Shown here: positions 53,000-64,000 of the stretch, piece after piece
Layout of the letters: each line of letters starts with the position of its first letter
How positions within the stretch are numbered: position 1 is the stretch's first letter
Assembly: GCA_029968055.1 (NCBI GenBank)
Contig: JASCNX010000002.1
Span: 186,001 to 250,000, forward strand
Length of the DNA stretch: 64,000 nt
Source: Xenophilus aerolatus
Lineage (GTDB): Bacteria; Pseudomonadota; Gammaproteobacteria; Burkholderiales; Burkholderiaceae_C
Direction: 5' to 3'
The notes under the pieces: generated by a model
Told to the model about the DNA's origin: nothing
What the model saw: only the letters and a program-made list of their open reading frames with translations
The model's database searches: none
Program-made: the position numbers and the translations under genes

Positions 53000-53371
53000 T
53001 CAGAACAGCTCGGGCGAGCGTGCGGCGGCGCGGGCTTCGGCACGCACTTCAGCGCGATCGCGCTGGCCGGCCAGGGCCAGCACGCCTTGCTGTGCGCCGT
53101 CGCCGTAGATGTTGCCGGCGCGGGCGGTGGCGACCGCTTCGTTGCGCAGGTCGGCACGGGCCAGCGCCGAGGTGCGGGCCGGCGTCACGCCGGCTTGCGC
53201 CACGTCGCCGTACACGTTGCCGGCACGGGCGATCTGCGCGCCTTCGGCGGCCACTTCGGCACGCGAGCGCACCGAGTTCACCGTTTGCACGCCCTGGTAG
53301 GTTTCGGCCGAGGCGCTGGCCACGCCGAGCACCGAGAGAACGATCGCGCCGAGGATTTGAGAGGTCTTCAT
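53000..53371 (-). CDS. Small exported protein with internal repeats
   Basis: A 123-residue protein with a signal peptide (MKTSQILGAIVLSVLGVASA, cleavage near ASAE). The mature chain contains two diverged copies of a ~40-residue unit: ARAGNVYGDVAQAGVTP and ARAGNIYGDGAQQGVLA, each preceded by an Ala/Glu/Arg-rich helix. Related Ala-rich small secreted proteins are abundant in Comamonadaceae; DUF4148-like proteins have a similar look, but the match is loose. AAGGAAAAA precedes the ATG at 53369-53371. A strong terminator at 52917-52952 ends it, so it is monocistronic. Confidence 0.68.
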   Translation of the reverse strand: MKTSQILGAIVLSVLGVASASAETYQGVQTVNSVRSRAEVAAEGAQIARAGNVYGDVAQAGVTPARTSALARADLRNEAVATARAGNIYGDGAQQGVLALAGQRDRAEVRAEARAAARSPELF

Positions 53372-53686
53372 GACAGTTTTTCCTTCGAAGTCAGTGGATG
53401 AATTTCGAACCGGTATCGGGGGGCGCCGTCCTGGCCGAATCGTCTTCGGCTGGGGCGGCCACCGCAGCGGGCCTGGCTCACCCAGAGCAACCGTCGAACC
53501 TGTTGGTTGTTGTCGGCTGCTGCTCTGTTGGAATGAATTGTGCGCCGCAAACTAAGTAAAAACCCGCATGCCTGCGAGCCAGTGCGTTCACGGGATCGAA
53601 ACAATCATGGCGTTACGGCTGACATGAACGCCTCTGGCGCGGCAGCCTGAAAGCGGGCGTCGACGTCTCGACCAGACGTTTACCCC
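53372..53686. other. Intergenic region, nothing recognised
   Basis: 315 bases between the small exported protein and the gyrB terminator. It must hold the promoter of the minus-strand small gene. It has slightly lower G+C than its surroundings (around 53540-53640), but no promoter was clear enough to place and no RNA gene or ORF is supported. Confidence 0.4.
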
Positions 53687-53714
53687 AAAAAAACGCCACC
53701 CATTGGGTGGCGTT
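53687..53714 (-). terminator. Intrinsic terminator of gyrB
   Basis: AACGCCACCC (53692-53701) pairs exactly with GGGTGGCGTT (53705-53714) across a 3-base loop. On the minus strand it runs into seven T residues (A-run 53687-53693). It lies 30 bases after the gyrB stop. Confidence 0.93.
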
Positions 53715-53743
53715 GTGGCGTCGACCGCGACCGCCGCTGACGC

Positions 53744-57569
<3,826 letters not shown>

Positions 57570-57631
57570 GAATGACCTCTGCTCTTCTCTCTGGGTAGGT
57601 GGTGCATTGTCTTCGGTGCGCGTGTCAGCCC

Positions 57632-59014
57632 TCAGCCCTTGAGGGTCTGCTCGAGCACGTGGAGCTGCTGGTTCAGCTCGGTCAGCTGCTGGCGTTCGCC
57701 GGAGATCTTCCGCACGGCGTGCAGCACCGTGGTGTGGTCACGGCCGCCGAACAGCTCGCCGATCTCGGGCAGGCTCTTCTGGGTGAGTTCCTTGGCCAGG
57801 TACATCGCGATCTGGCGCGGCCGCGCGATGCTGGCCGGGCGCTTCTTGCTGTACATGTCGGCGACCTTGATCTTGTAGTAGTCGGCCACCGTCTTCTGGA
57901 TGTTCTCGACGCTGATCTGCCGGTTCTGGATCGACAGCAGGTCGCGCAGCGCCTCGCGCGCCAGCTGGATCGAGATTTCCTTCTGGTTGAAGCGCGAGTA
58001 GGCCAGGATCTTGCGCAGCGCGCCTTCGAGCTCGCGCACGTTGGAGCGCACGTTCTTGGCCACGAAGAAGGCCACTTCCTCGGGCATCTCGGCGCCTTCG
58101 GCCGTCGCCTTGTTGATCAGGATGGCCACGCGCATCTCGAGCTCGGGCGGCTCGATCGCCACCGTCAGGCCCGAATCGAAGCGCGACACCAGGCGCTCGT
58201 GGATGTCGGTCAGGCCCTTCGGGTAGGTGTCCGAGGTCATGACGATGTGGCTCTTCTTGGCCAGCAGCGCTTCGAAGGCGTTGAAGAACTCCTCCTGCGT
58301 GCGGTCCTTGTTGGCGAAGAACTGCACATCGTCGATCAGCAGCAGGTCGAGCGAGTGGTAGCGTTCCTTGAACTCGTCGAAGGTCTTGCGCTGGTAGGCC
58401 TTGACCACATCCGAGACGAACTGCTCGGCGTGGATGTAGAGAACTTTGGCGTCGAGCTTGTCGGCCAGCAGCTTGTTGCCCACCGCATGCATCAGGTGGG
58501 TCTTGCCCAGCCCGACGCCGCCGTAGATGAAGAGCGGGTTGTACAGGTGCCCGGGCGTGCCCGCCACGTGCATGGCGGCGGCACGCGCCATGCGGTTGGC
58601 CGAACCCTCGACCAGCGTGTCGAAAGTGAGGGCCGCGTTCAGGCGATTCTTGAAGCCGTTGCCGCCCGGTTCCTCGACGGCCGCGGGCGCCTCGCGGGGC
58701 ACATCGGCCTCCACCGTCGCAGGAAGCGATATGCCAACACGCACGGGGATTTCACGAGGAGCAAGCGCTAACTCAATCATCACCGGCTGGCCCGACAGCT
58801 TCTCGGCCATGTCGGCGATGCGCGCCGCGTACTGGGCCCGGATCCAGTCCAGCTTGAAGCGGTTGGCGACGAAGACCGTGATGCGCGACAGGTCGTCCGT
58901 GACCTGCGCGGTCAGCGGCTTGATCCAGGTGTTGAACTGCTGTTCGGACAGTTCCTGTGCGAGCTGGTCGACGCAGGCCTGCCAGAGGCTGGCACCCACG
59001 CCTTCAGACGGCAT
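57632..59014 (-). CDS. dnaA: Chromosomal replication initiator DnaA
   Basis: A 460-residue AAA+ initiator that unwinds the origin. Domain I begins [21 protein letters not shown] variable linker ([20 protein letters not shown]) leads to domain III with [20 protein letters not shown] (Walker A) and [20 protein letters not shown] (Walker B). Domain IV ends with the DnaA-box reader [16 protein letters not shown]. The start is ATG 59014 ([14 protein letters not shown]). Two DnaA-box-like sequences lie upstream in the 418-base gap to rpmH, so autoregulation is likely. Confidence 0.97.
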   Translation of the reverse strand: MPSEGVGASLWQACVDQLAQELSEQQFNTWIKPLTAQVTDDLSRITVFVANRFKLDWIRAQYAARIADMAEKLSGQPVMIELALAPREIPVRVGISLPATVEADVPREAPAAVEEPGGNGFKNRLNAALTFDTLVEGSANRMARAAAMHVAGTPGHLYNPLFIYGGVGLGKTHLMHAVGNKLLADKLDAKVLYIHAEQFVSDVVKAYQRKTFDEFKERYHSLDLLLIDDVQFFANKDRTQEEFFNAFEALLAKKSHIVMTSDTYPKGLTDIHERLVSRFDSGLTVAIEPPELEMRVAILINKATAEGAEMPEEVAFFVAKNVRSNVRELEGALRKILAYSRFNQKEISIQLAREALRDLLSIQNRQISVENIQKTVADYYKIKVADMYSKKRPASIARPRQIAMYLAKELTQKSLPEIGELFGGRDHTTVLHAVRKISGERQQLTELNQQLHVLEQTLKG

Positions 59015-59065
59015 GAGCGCGGCGGCCAGACGGTTGTCCCTCGGTCATGTTGTTGTTCTGTTCGT

Positions 59066-59074
59066 TGTGGATAT
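59066..59074 (-). promoter_or_regulatory. DnaA box (one mismatch)
   Basis: TGTGGATAT is the complement of ATATCCACA, one base from the consensus TTATCCACA. It lies 52 bases upstream of the dnaA start. Confidence 0.6.
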
Positions 59075-59115
59075 TCGGTTGCGGCATGCCCGGTCGATTC
59101 TAACTTGTCAAAAAC

Positions 59116-59124
59116 TTATCCACA
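59116..59124 (+). promoter_or_regulatory. DnaA box (perfect)
   Basis: TTATCCACA matches the consensus exactly. It lies about 100 bases upstream of the dnaA start, beside an A+T-rich run (CAAAAACTTATCC). Confidence 0.8.
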
Positions 59125-59167
59125 CCCCTTGACGGCACCCTCGAACCGGTGTTGGCTGCCCCGCCGA

Positions 59168-59196
59168 TTGTCGCGCCCGCCGATGTCTGCAATAAT
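59168..59196 (+). promoter_or_regulatory. Promoter for rpmH-rnpA-yidD-yidC
   Basis: TTGTCG (59168-59173), a 17-base spacer and AATAAT (59191-59196), preceded by TGC, fit a sigma-70 promoter with a strong -10 region. The leader to the rpmH ATG would be about 230 bases. Confidence 0.55.
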
Positions 59197-59432
59197 CGCG
59201 GGTTTCCCTGAAACCTCTATTCGAGTCGTTCGCTTCGGCTGTGCCGGGCCGGACGGAAAGCGCCGGGTGCTGCCGCATCCCGAGCGTTTCTGGAAGGAGA
59301 TGGTGTTCGGGGTTGCCGGTGGCCCGCGATTCGCTGGTGCGAAGCACGGTCCATCGAGGTCCACGGCCTCGCGCTGCGGTCCGGCCGCCTCGCCCAGCCT
59401 CTGGGCACCGACATCTGTCAGGAATCCTCATC

Positions 59433-59567
59433 ATGAAACGCACGTACCAAGCTTCGAAAATCCGCCGCGCCCGCACCCACGGTTTCCTCGTCCGCATGAA
59501 GACCCGGGGCGGCCGCGCCGTGATCAACGCACGCCGCGCCAAGGGCCGCAAGCGCCTGGCCGTCTGA
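59433..59567 (+). CDS. rpmH: 50S ribosomal protein L34
   Basis: A 44-residue basic ribosomal protein: [20 protein letters not shown], then [20 protein letters not shown] and a terminal LAV. This is a full-length, unmistakable L34. CAGGAAT precedes the ATG. It heads the conserved rpmH-rnpA-yidD-yidC run away from the origin. Confidence 0.98.
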   Translation: MKRTYQASKIRRARTHGFLVRMKTRGGRAVINARRAKGRKRLAV

Positions 59568-59613
59568 GGCGGCGGCCGCTTCGGGCCGCGTGCGGGCGTC
59601 GCATCGAACACGC

Positions 59614-60006
59614 ATGCGTCGACTGCAGACACGCGCGCAATTCCAGGCGGCACTTTCCGGCACGACCGTGGCGCGAACCGCGCATTTCGCGCTGCACCGG
59701 TGCGCGCTCGACGCGCCCGCCGGTGGTCCTGCCGCATCCCTCTTTCATCCGAGCGACGTCTGGCTGGGCGCCATGGTGCCCAAGCGCTGGGCGCGCCGCG
59801 CCGTCACGCGCAACGCCATCCGCCGCCAGATCTACGCCGTGAGCGGCGGCGCCGACGTGGCGCTGCCCATGGCGGCGCACGTCGTGCGGCTGCGGGCGGG
59901 CTTCGACCGTTCACAGTTCGTCAGCGCCACTTCCGAGCAGCTCAAGCGCGCCGTGCGTGGCGAACTGCAGCAGCTCTTCGCGCGCGCGGCGCGCGTTCCG
60001 GCGTGA
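59614..60006 (+). CDS. rnpA: Ribonuclease P protein component
   Basis: A 130-residue protein cofactor of RNase P, which matures tRNA 5' ends. The RNR signature is RRAVTRNAIRRQIYAV, with LKTRAQFQ-like start (MRRLQTRAQFQAALSG). The mid-segment SLFHPSDVWLGAMVPKRWAR is typical of Burkholderiales. ATG 59614 is used; GTG 59590 would add eight residues without support. Its TGA stop shares its A with the yidD ATG. Confidence 0.93.
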   Translation: MRRLQTRAQFQAALSGTTVARTAHFALHRCALDAPAGGPAASLFHPSDVWLGAMVPKRWARRAVTRNAIRRQIYAVSGGADVALPMAAHVVRLRAGFDRSQFVSATSEQLKRAVRGELQQLFARAARVPA

Positions 60007-60281
60007 TGCAGCGTCTTCTGATTGCCATCGTCCGCGGCTACCGTCTGCTGCTGAGCCCCTGGCTGGGCAATGCCTGCCGGTTCACGCCGACCTGTTCGGC
60101 CTACGCCATCCAGGCGCTCCAGACCCATGGCGCTGCCGCCGGCAGTTACCTCACGCTGCGGCGCCTGGTGCGCTGCCAGCCCTGGTGCGCCGGGGGCCAC
60201 GACCCGGTGCCGCCCCCATCCGACAAGCCCGGTGCGGGGCTGTTCTCCTCTCTCTTTTCGTCCAAGAAGTCTTCTCCATGA
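60006..60281 (+). CDS. yidD: Membrane protein insertion efficiency factor YidD
   Basis: A 91-residue amphipathic protein that assists YidC-dependent insertion. The family signature is present: LIAIVRGYRLLLSPWLGNAC, RFTPTCSAYAIQALQTHG and LRRLVRCQPWCAGGHDPVP. The conserved cysteines are intact. The start overlaps rnpA and the stop overlaps yidC (ATGA at both ends), indicating tight translational coupling. Confidence 0.95.
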   Translation: MQRLLIAIVRGYRLLLSPWLGNACRFTPTCSAYAIQALQTHGAAAGSYLTLRRLVRCQPWCAGGHDPVPPPSDKPGAGLFSSLFSSKKSSP

Positions 60282-62014
60282 ACGACATACGCCGCACCAT
60301 CCTGTGGGTGATTTTCGGTTTCTCGCTGGTGATGCTGTGGGACCAGTGGCAGGTCCACAACGGCCGCAAGCCGACCTTCCTGCCCTCCAAGCCCACCGCG
60401 CAAGCGCCTGCCCAGCCCGGCGGCACCGGGCCGGCATCGGCAACGCCCGCTCCTGCGGCTGCGGCTGGCACCGCCGCGGCGCCCACCGGCAGTGCGGCAC
60501 CGGCCGCGGCCGAGAGGGTCAGCGTCGAGACCGACGTCTACAAGGCCACCATCGACGGCCAGGGCGCGACGGTCTCCCGCCTCGAGCTGACGCAGTACGT
60601 CGAGGAGATGAACAAGACCGGCCTCATCCCCTTCGCGCGCAAGCTCATGGGCATGCCGCCGATCCCGGTCGTCGACACGGACGTGGTGCTGATGGACGAC
60701 GGCACGCCGGCCACGCGCTACCTCGCTCAGTCGGGCCTGCTCAATCCCGCGGGCGGCGAGAAATTCCCGACCCACCTGACGCTGATGGCCGCCAAGCCCG
60801 GGCCCTATCGCATGGCCGATGGCCAGGACACGCTGGAGGTCGCCTTCGAGTCGCAGCCCCAGGGCGGGCTGAAGTACGTCAAGACCTATGTCTTCAAGCG
60901 CGGCGACTACGTGATCCGCGTGCGCCACCAGGTGGTGAACGTGGGCGACCAGCCGCGCGACCCCCAGTTGTACCTGCAGCTGCAGCGCCACGGCACCGAG
61001 CCTTCGGGCACGATGTTCGGCACCAGCACCTTCACCGGCCCGGCCGTCTACACCGACGAGAAGAAGTTCCACAAGGTCAGCTTCGGCGACATCGCCAAGG
61101 GCAAGGCCGAGTTGCCCGCCGCCTCCAACAGCGGCTGGGTGGCCATGGTGCAGCATTACTTCGCGTCGGCCTGGCTGCTCGACACACCCGACAGCGCCAA
61201 GCTCAAGCGCGAGTTCCGCGCCGCCGACCTGGGGCAGAACCAGTTCGCGATCTCGATGGTCGTGACCCTGCCGACCGTGGCGCCCGGCGCCACGCAGACG
61301 GTGGACAGTGCCCTGTTCGCCGGCCCCGAGGAGGAAAAGAAGCTCGAGGCGCTGGCCCCCGGCCTGGAGCTGGTGAAGGACTACGGCATCTTCGCCATCA
61401 TCTCCAAGCCGCTGTACTGGCTGCTCGACCAGCTGCACAAGATCCTGGGCAACTGGGGCTGGGCGATCGTGGCGCTGGTGGTGCTGCTCAAGGCGGCCTT
61501 CTACTGGCTCAACGCCAAGGCCTACGCCAGCATGGCCAAGATGAAGGCCATCAACCCGAAGATCATGGAGATGCGCGAGCGGCTCAAGGACAAGCCGCAG
61601 GAGATGCAGCAGGAGATGATGCGCATCTACCGCGAGGAGAAGGTCAACCCGATGGGCGGCTGCTTCCCCATCGTGATCCAGATCCCGGTGTTCATCGCGC
61701 TGTACTGGGTGCTGCTGTCCTCGGTCGAGATGCGGCACGCGCCGTGGATTCTGTGGATCCGCGACCTCTCGGCACCCGATCCCTGGTTCATCCTGCCGCT
61801 GGTGATGACCGGCACCTCGCTGCTGCAGACCTGGCTCAACCCCACGCCGCCGGACCCGATGCAGGCCAAGCTGATGTGGATCATGCCGCTGGCCTTCAGC
61901 GTGATGTTCTTCTTCTTCCCGGCCGGCCTGGTGCTGTACTGGATCACGAACAACGTCCTGTCGATCGCCCAGCAGTGGGTCATCAACAAGCGGCTGGGTG
62001 TGCTGGGCAAGTGA
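60278..62014 (+). CDS. yidC: Membrane protein insertase YidC
   Basis: A 578-residue inner-membrane insertase for Sec-dependent and independent membrane proteins. TM1 is at the N-terminus (RRTILWVIFGFSLVMLWDQW). An Ala/Pro-rich linker (residues ~40-75) and the large periplasmic beta-domain follow. The conserved 60KD core runs from YWLLDQLHKILGNWGWAIVA through KMKAINPKIMEMRERLKDKP and REEKVNPMGGCFPIVIQIPV to the last helix SVMFFFFPAGLVLYWITNNV. The conserved Arg of the hydrophilic groove lies in the first core helix region. A terminator follows at 62120. Confidence 0.97.
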   Translation: MNDIRRTILWVIFGFSLVMLWDQWQVHNGRKPTFLPSKPTAQAPAQPGGTGPASATPAPAAAAGTAAAPTGSAAPAAAERVSVETDVYKATIDGQGATVSRLELTQYVEEMNKTGLIPFARKLMGMPPIPVVDTDVVLMDDGTPATRYLAQSGLLNPAGGEKFPTHLTLMAAKPGPYRMADGQDTLEVAFESQPQGGLKYVKTYVFKRGDYVIRVRHQVVNVGDQPRDPQLYLQLQRHGTEPSGTMFGTSTFTGPAVYTDEKKFHKVSFGDIAKGKAELPAASNSGWVAMVQHYFASAWLLDTPDSAKLKREFRAADLGQNQFAISMVVTLPTVAPGATQTVDSALFAGPEEEKKLEALAPGLELVKDYGIFAIISKPLYWLLDQLHKILGNWGWAIVALVVLLKAAFYWLNAKAYASMAKMKAINPKIMEMRERLKDKPQEMQQEMMRIYREEKVNPMGGCFPIVIQIPVFIALYWVLLSSVEMRHAPWILWIRDLSAPDPWFILPLVMTGTSLLQTWLNPTPPDPMQAKLMWIMPLAFSVMFFFFPAGLVLYWITNNVLSIAQQWVINKRLGVLGK

Positions 62015-62119
62015 TGGCGCCATCGGCTTGCGGGTGAGCCGGAAGGGCCGCCGGCGCCGTCCGGCAGGCGCGTGAAGGCTGACCCGACCCACCGCCTTTC
62101 GCGCCGCGCATCCCTCAGG

Positions 62120-62144
62120 GGCCGCCTCCGGGCGGCCTTTTTCT
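62120..62144 (+). terminator. Intrinsic terminator after yidC
   Basis: GGCCGCC-TCCG-GGCGGCC (62120-62137) is followed by TTTTTCTTT. It closes the rpmH-yidC operon 106 bases after the yidC stop and just before mnmE. Confidence 0.9.
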
Positions 62145-62187
62145 TTGGGTCCGCGCCGCCACCGCCTTTGCTGAAAGAATCGACGCC

Positions 62188-63594
62188 ATGCTCGCGCAGC
62201 TGCAAGACCCCATCGCCGCCGTTGCCACCGCCCCCGGGCGCGGCGCGGTGGGCATCGTGCGCGTGTCGGGACGCGGACTGGCGTCCCTGGCCCAGGCGCT
62301 GTGCGGCCGCATCCTGCGACCGCGCGAAGCCACCTACCTGCCTTTCCGGGACGCGGCCGGCGCCGCCATCGACCAGGGGCTCGCCCTGTGGTTTCCGGCG
62401 CCGCACTCCTTCACCGGCGAGGACGTGCTCGAGCTGCAGGCGCACGGCGGGCCGGTGGTGCTTCAGCTGCTCCTGGCCCGCTGCCTGGAGGCGGCGGCCG
62501 AGACCGACCCGGCCACGGGCCGCCCACGGCTGCAGGGCCTGCGCGTTGCGCAACCCGGCGAATTCAGCCAGCGCGCCTTCCACAACGGCAAGATCGACCT
62601 GGCGCAGGCGGAGGCCATCGCCGACCTGATCGACGCCAGCACCGAAGCCGCGGCGCGCAGCGCGGGCCGCTCGCTCAGCGGCGCCTTCTCGCGCGAGATC
62701 CATGCGCTGCGCGACGCGCTGATCCATCTGCGTATGCTGGTCGAGGCCACGCTCGACTTCCCGGAGGAAGACATCGACTTCCTCGAGCAGGCCGACGCGC
62801 GCGGCCAGCTGCTGGCGCTGCAGCGGCAACTGCAATCCGTGCAGCAGCGCGCACGCCAGGGTGCCCTGCTGCGCGAAGGCATCAAGGTCGTCATCGCCGG
62901 CCAGCCCAACGCGGGCAAGAGCTCGCTGCTCAACGCGCTCGCCGGCGCCGAGCTGGCGATCGTCAGCGCCATCGCCGGCACCACGCGCGACGTCGTGGCA
63001 CAGACCATCCAGATCCACGGCGTGCCGCTGCACATCGTCGACACCGCAGGCCTGCGCGAGAGCAGCGACGAGGTCGAGCGCATCGGCATCGCCCGCGCGT
63101 GGGGTCAGATCGAGGATGCCGATGCCCTGCTGCTGCTGCACGACCTGACGCGCGCACAGGAGCCCGACTACCGCAGGGCGGATGCGGCGATCCGCGACAG
63201 CCTGTCGGCGCGGCTGCCGCCCGGCGTGCCGGTGGTGGAGGTCTGGAACAAGGCGGACGCCGCGGCAGGCGTCGATGCCGGCGAGGGCCTGCGGCTGTCG
63301 GCGCGCACGGGCGACGGGATCGAGGCCTTGCGTCAGCGCCTGCTCGAGGTCGCGGGCTGGCAGGCCATGCCCGAAGGGCTGTACCTCGCCCGCGCCCGCC
63401 ATGTGCAGGCGCTGGGTCAGGTCGAGGAGCACCTGGCCCTCGCCATGTCTCACCTGGAGGCCGCATCGCCGCCGCTGGACCTTCTGGCCGAGGAGCTGCG
63501 TCTGGCCCAGAACGCCCTGAATGCCATCACCGGCGAGTTCGGGGCCGATGAACTGCTCGGTGTGATTTTTTCGCGTTTTTGTATTGGAAAGTAG
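62188..63594 (+). CDS. mnmE: tRNA modification GTPase MnmE
   Basis: A 468-residue GTPase that, with MnmG, builds the 5-carboxymethylaminomethyl group on wobble uridine 34. The N-terminal tetrahydrofolate-binding domain begins [20 protein letters not shown]. The G domain has GQPNAGKSS at 238-246, the TTRD switch I, DTAGLRE and NKAD. The C-terminus ends FCIGK, the conserved C-x-GK with the catalytic cysteine. The start is ATG 62188 with GAAAGAA upstream. A weakly A+T-rich spacer of 81 bases separates it from the next gene. Confidence 0.97.
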   Translation: MLAQLQDPIAAVATAPGRGAVGIVRVSGRGLASLAQALCGRILRPREATYLPFRDAAGAAIDQGLALWFPAPHSFTGEDVLELQAHGGPVVLQLLLARCLEAAAETDPATGRPRLQGLRVAQPGEFSQRAFHNGKIDLAQAEAIADLIDASTEAAARSAGRSLSGAFSREIHALRDALIHLRMLVEATLDFPEEDIDFLEQADARGQLLALQRQLQSVQQRARQGALLREGIKVVIAGQPNAGKSSLLNALAGAELAIVSAIAGTTRDVVAQTIQIHGVPLHIVDTAGLRESSDEVERIGIARAWGQIEDADALLLLHDLTRAQEPDYRRADAAIRDSLSARLPPGVPVVEVWNKADAAAGVDAGEGLRLSARTGDGIEALRQRLLEVAGWQAMPEGLYLARARHVQALGQVEEHLALAMSHLEAASPPLDLLAEELRLAQNALNAITGEFGADELLGVIFSRFCIGK

Positions 63595-63675
63595 CAAGAT
63601 TGCCCGAACAATGGGCCGGCTGTCCGGCGCCGCCGAACCGTCGCGCGTCAGAGCGCCAACAAGACCCCGTACACC

Positions 63676-64000
63676 ATGCCCGCCACCATCCAGGACCTCT
63701 GCCAGGCGATCGCCCAGAACACCAGCGACGACGCCTTTGCGCCGGCCCTGCAGACCGCGCAGTGGGAGGTGCTCGGCTCGTACCTGCAGCCCTTCGAGCT
63801 GGCGGCGGGACAGACGCTGATCGACGAGAACGCGCACGACCGCACGCTGTTCTTCATCGAGTCGGGCTCGGTCAGCGTGCATACGCTCAGCAGCAAGGGC
63901 GAGGTGCAGATCGCCATGCTCAATGCCGGCTCGGCCGTGGGTGAAGGTGCCTTCTTCTCGCGCCAGCCGCGTTCCGCCAGCGTGACGGCCGCGGCGTCCT
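63676..64000 (+). CDS. Cyclic-nucleotide-binding-domain protein, cut by window edge
   Basis: The first 108 residues of a protein on the plus strand, still open at 64000. After an N-terminal helix region (MPATIQDLCQAIAQNTSDDA), a cNMP-binding fold is visible: LQPFELAAGQTLIDENAHDR, LFFIESGSVSVHT and the phosphate-binding cassette GEGAFFSRQPRSASVTAAAS. The Arg of RSAS is the usual cNMP phosphate ligand. Whether a Crp-type DNA-binding domain follows cannot be seen. ATG 63676 is used. Confidence 0.78.
   Translation, partial: MPATIQDLCQAIAQNTSDDAFAPALQTAQWEVLGSYLQPFELAAGQTLIDENAHDRTLFFIESGSVSVHTLSSKGEVQIAMLNAGSAVGEGAFFSRQPRSASVTAAAS

Larger units (their letters stand above)
59015..59432. other. 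Presumed replication-origin region between dnaA and rpmH
   Basis: A 418-base gap between divergent dnaA and rpmH with a locally A+T-rich stretch (59090-59125). It holds one perfect DnaA box, one near-perfect box and a promoter for rpmH. Only two clear boxes were seen, fewer than in a typical oriC, so the functional origin may extend elsewhere (for example beyond gyrB). Nothing else is recognised in it. Confidence 0.5.

Overview
The window is high-G+C chromosomal DNA of a betaproteobacterium, most likely a Comamonadaceae member close to Variovorax. This is inferred from the dnaA-dnaN-gyrB / rpmH-rnpA-yidD-yidC-mnmE order, the style of the proteins and the intergenic hairpin repeats. No database search was possible. 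No tRNA, rRNA, insertion sequence, prophage or CRISPR array was seen. The right end carries the presumed replication origin region: dnaA, dnaN and gyrB run leftward from about 59.0 kb, and rpmH, rnpA, yidD, yidC and mnmE run rightward.

Left part (1-32 kb): a partial DUF697-like gene, a TIGR04325-type methyltransferase and the two-component system creB-creC. Then comes an 18-kb rightward cluster. It starts with a 3,888-residue surface or secreted protein (DUF4347 domain, cadherin-like and VCBS repeats). A TolC-like lipoprotein, two HlyD-like adaptors and a membrane M50 metallopeptidase fused to an HlyD-like domain follow. No ABC transporter ATPase is present, so this looks like an unusual, poorly described export and processing system and is the most interesting feature here. 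Next are PBP1A (mrcA) and creD on the minus strand. A perfect CreB-type direct repeat (TTCAC-N6-TTCAC) lies between creD and a divergent set of a VIT/vWA protein with a PEP-CTERM-like tail, an exosortase and a partner. A lone GT51 transglycosylase follows.

Middle (32-48 kb): a spermidine/putrescine-type ABC importer operon ending in an Asp/Glu/hydantoin racemase-like gene, preceded by a candidate NtrC site and a sigma-54 promoter. Three of the window's four long palindromic intergenic repeats lie between its genes; the fourth is between creB and creC. Then come small exported proteins, an FMN reductase-like protein, a Spy/CpxP-like protein and the ybhP-clsB-ybhN phospholipid cluster. A DNA-repair pair (radical SAM protein plus UdgX-type uracil-DNA glycosylase fusion) follows; its first start codon lies inside an excellent LexA-box candidate, implying SOS control and a leaderless message.

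Right part (48-64 kb): PagL-like lipid A deacylase, a membrane metallophosphoesterase, two paralogous exported proteins, exonuclease III, small proteins, the origin region with its replication and ribosome/membrane-insertion genes, and the start of a cyclic-nucleotide-binding protein. Several clear intrinsic terminators are listed.
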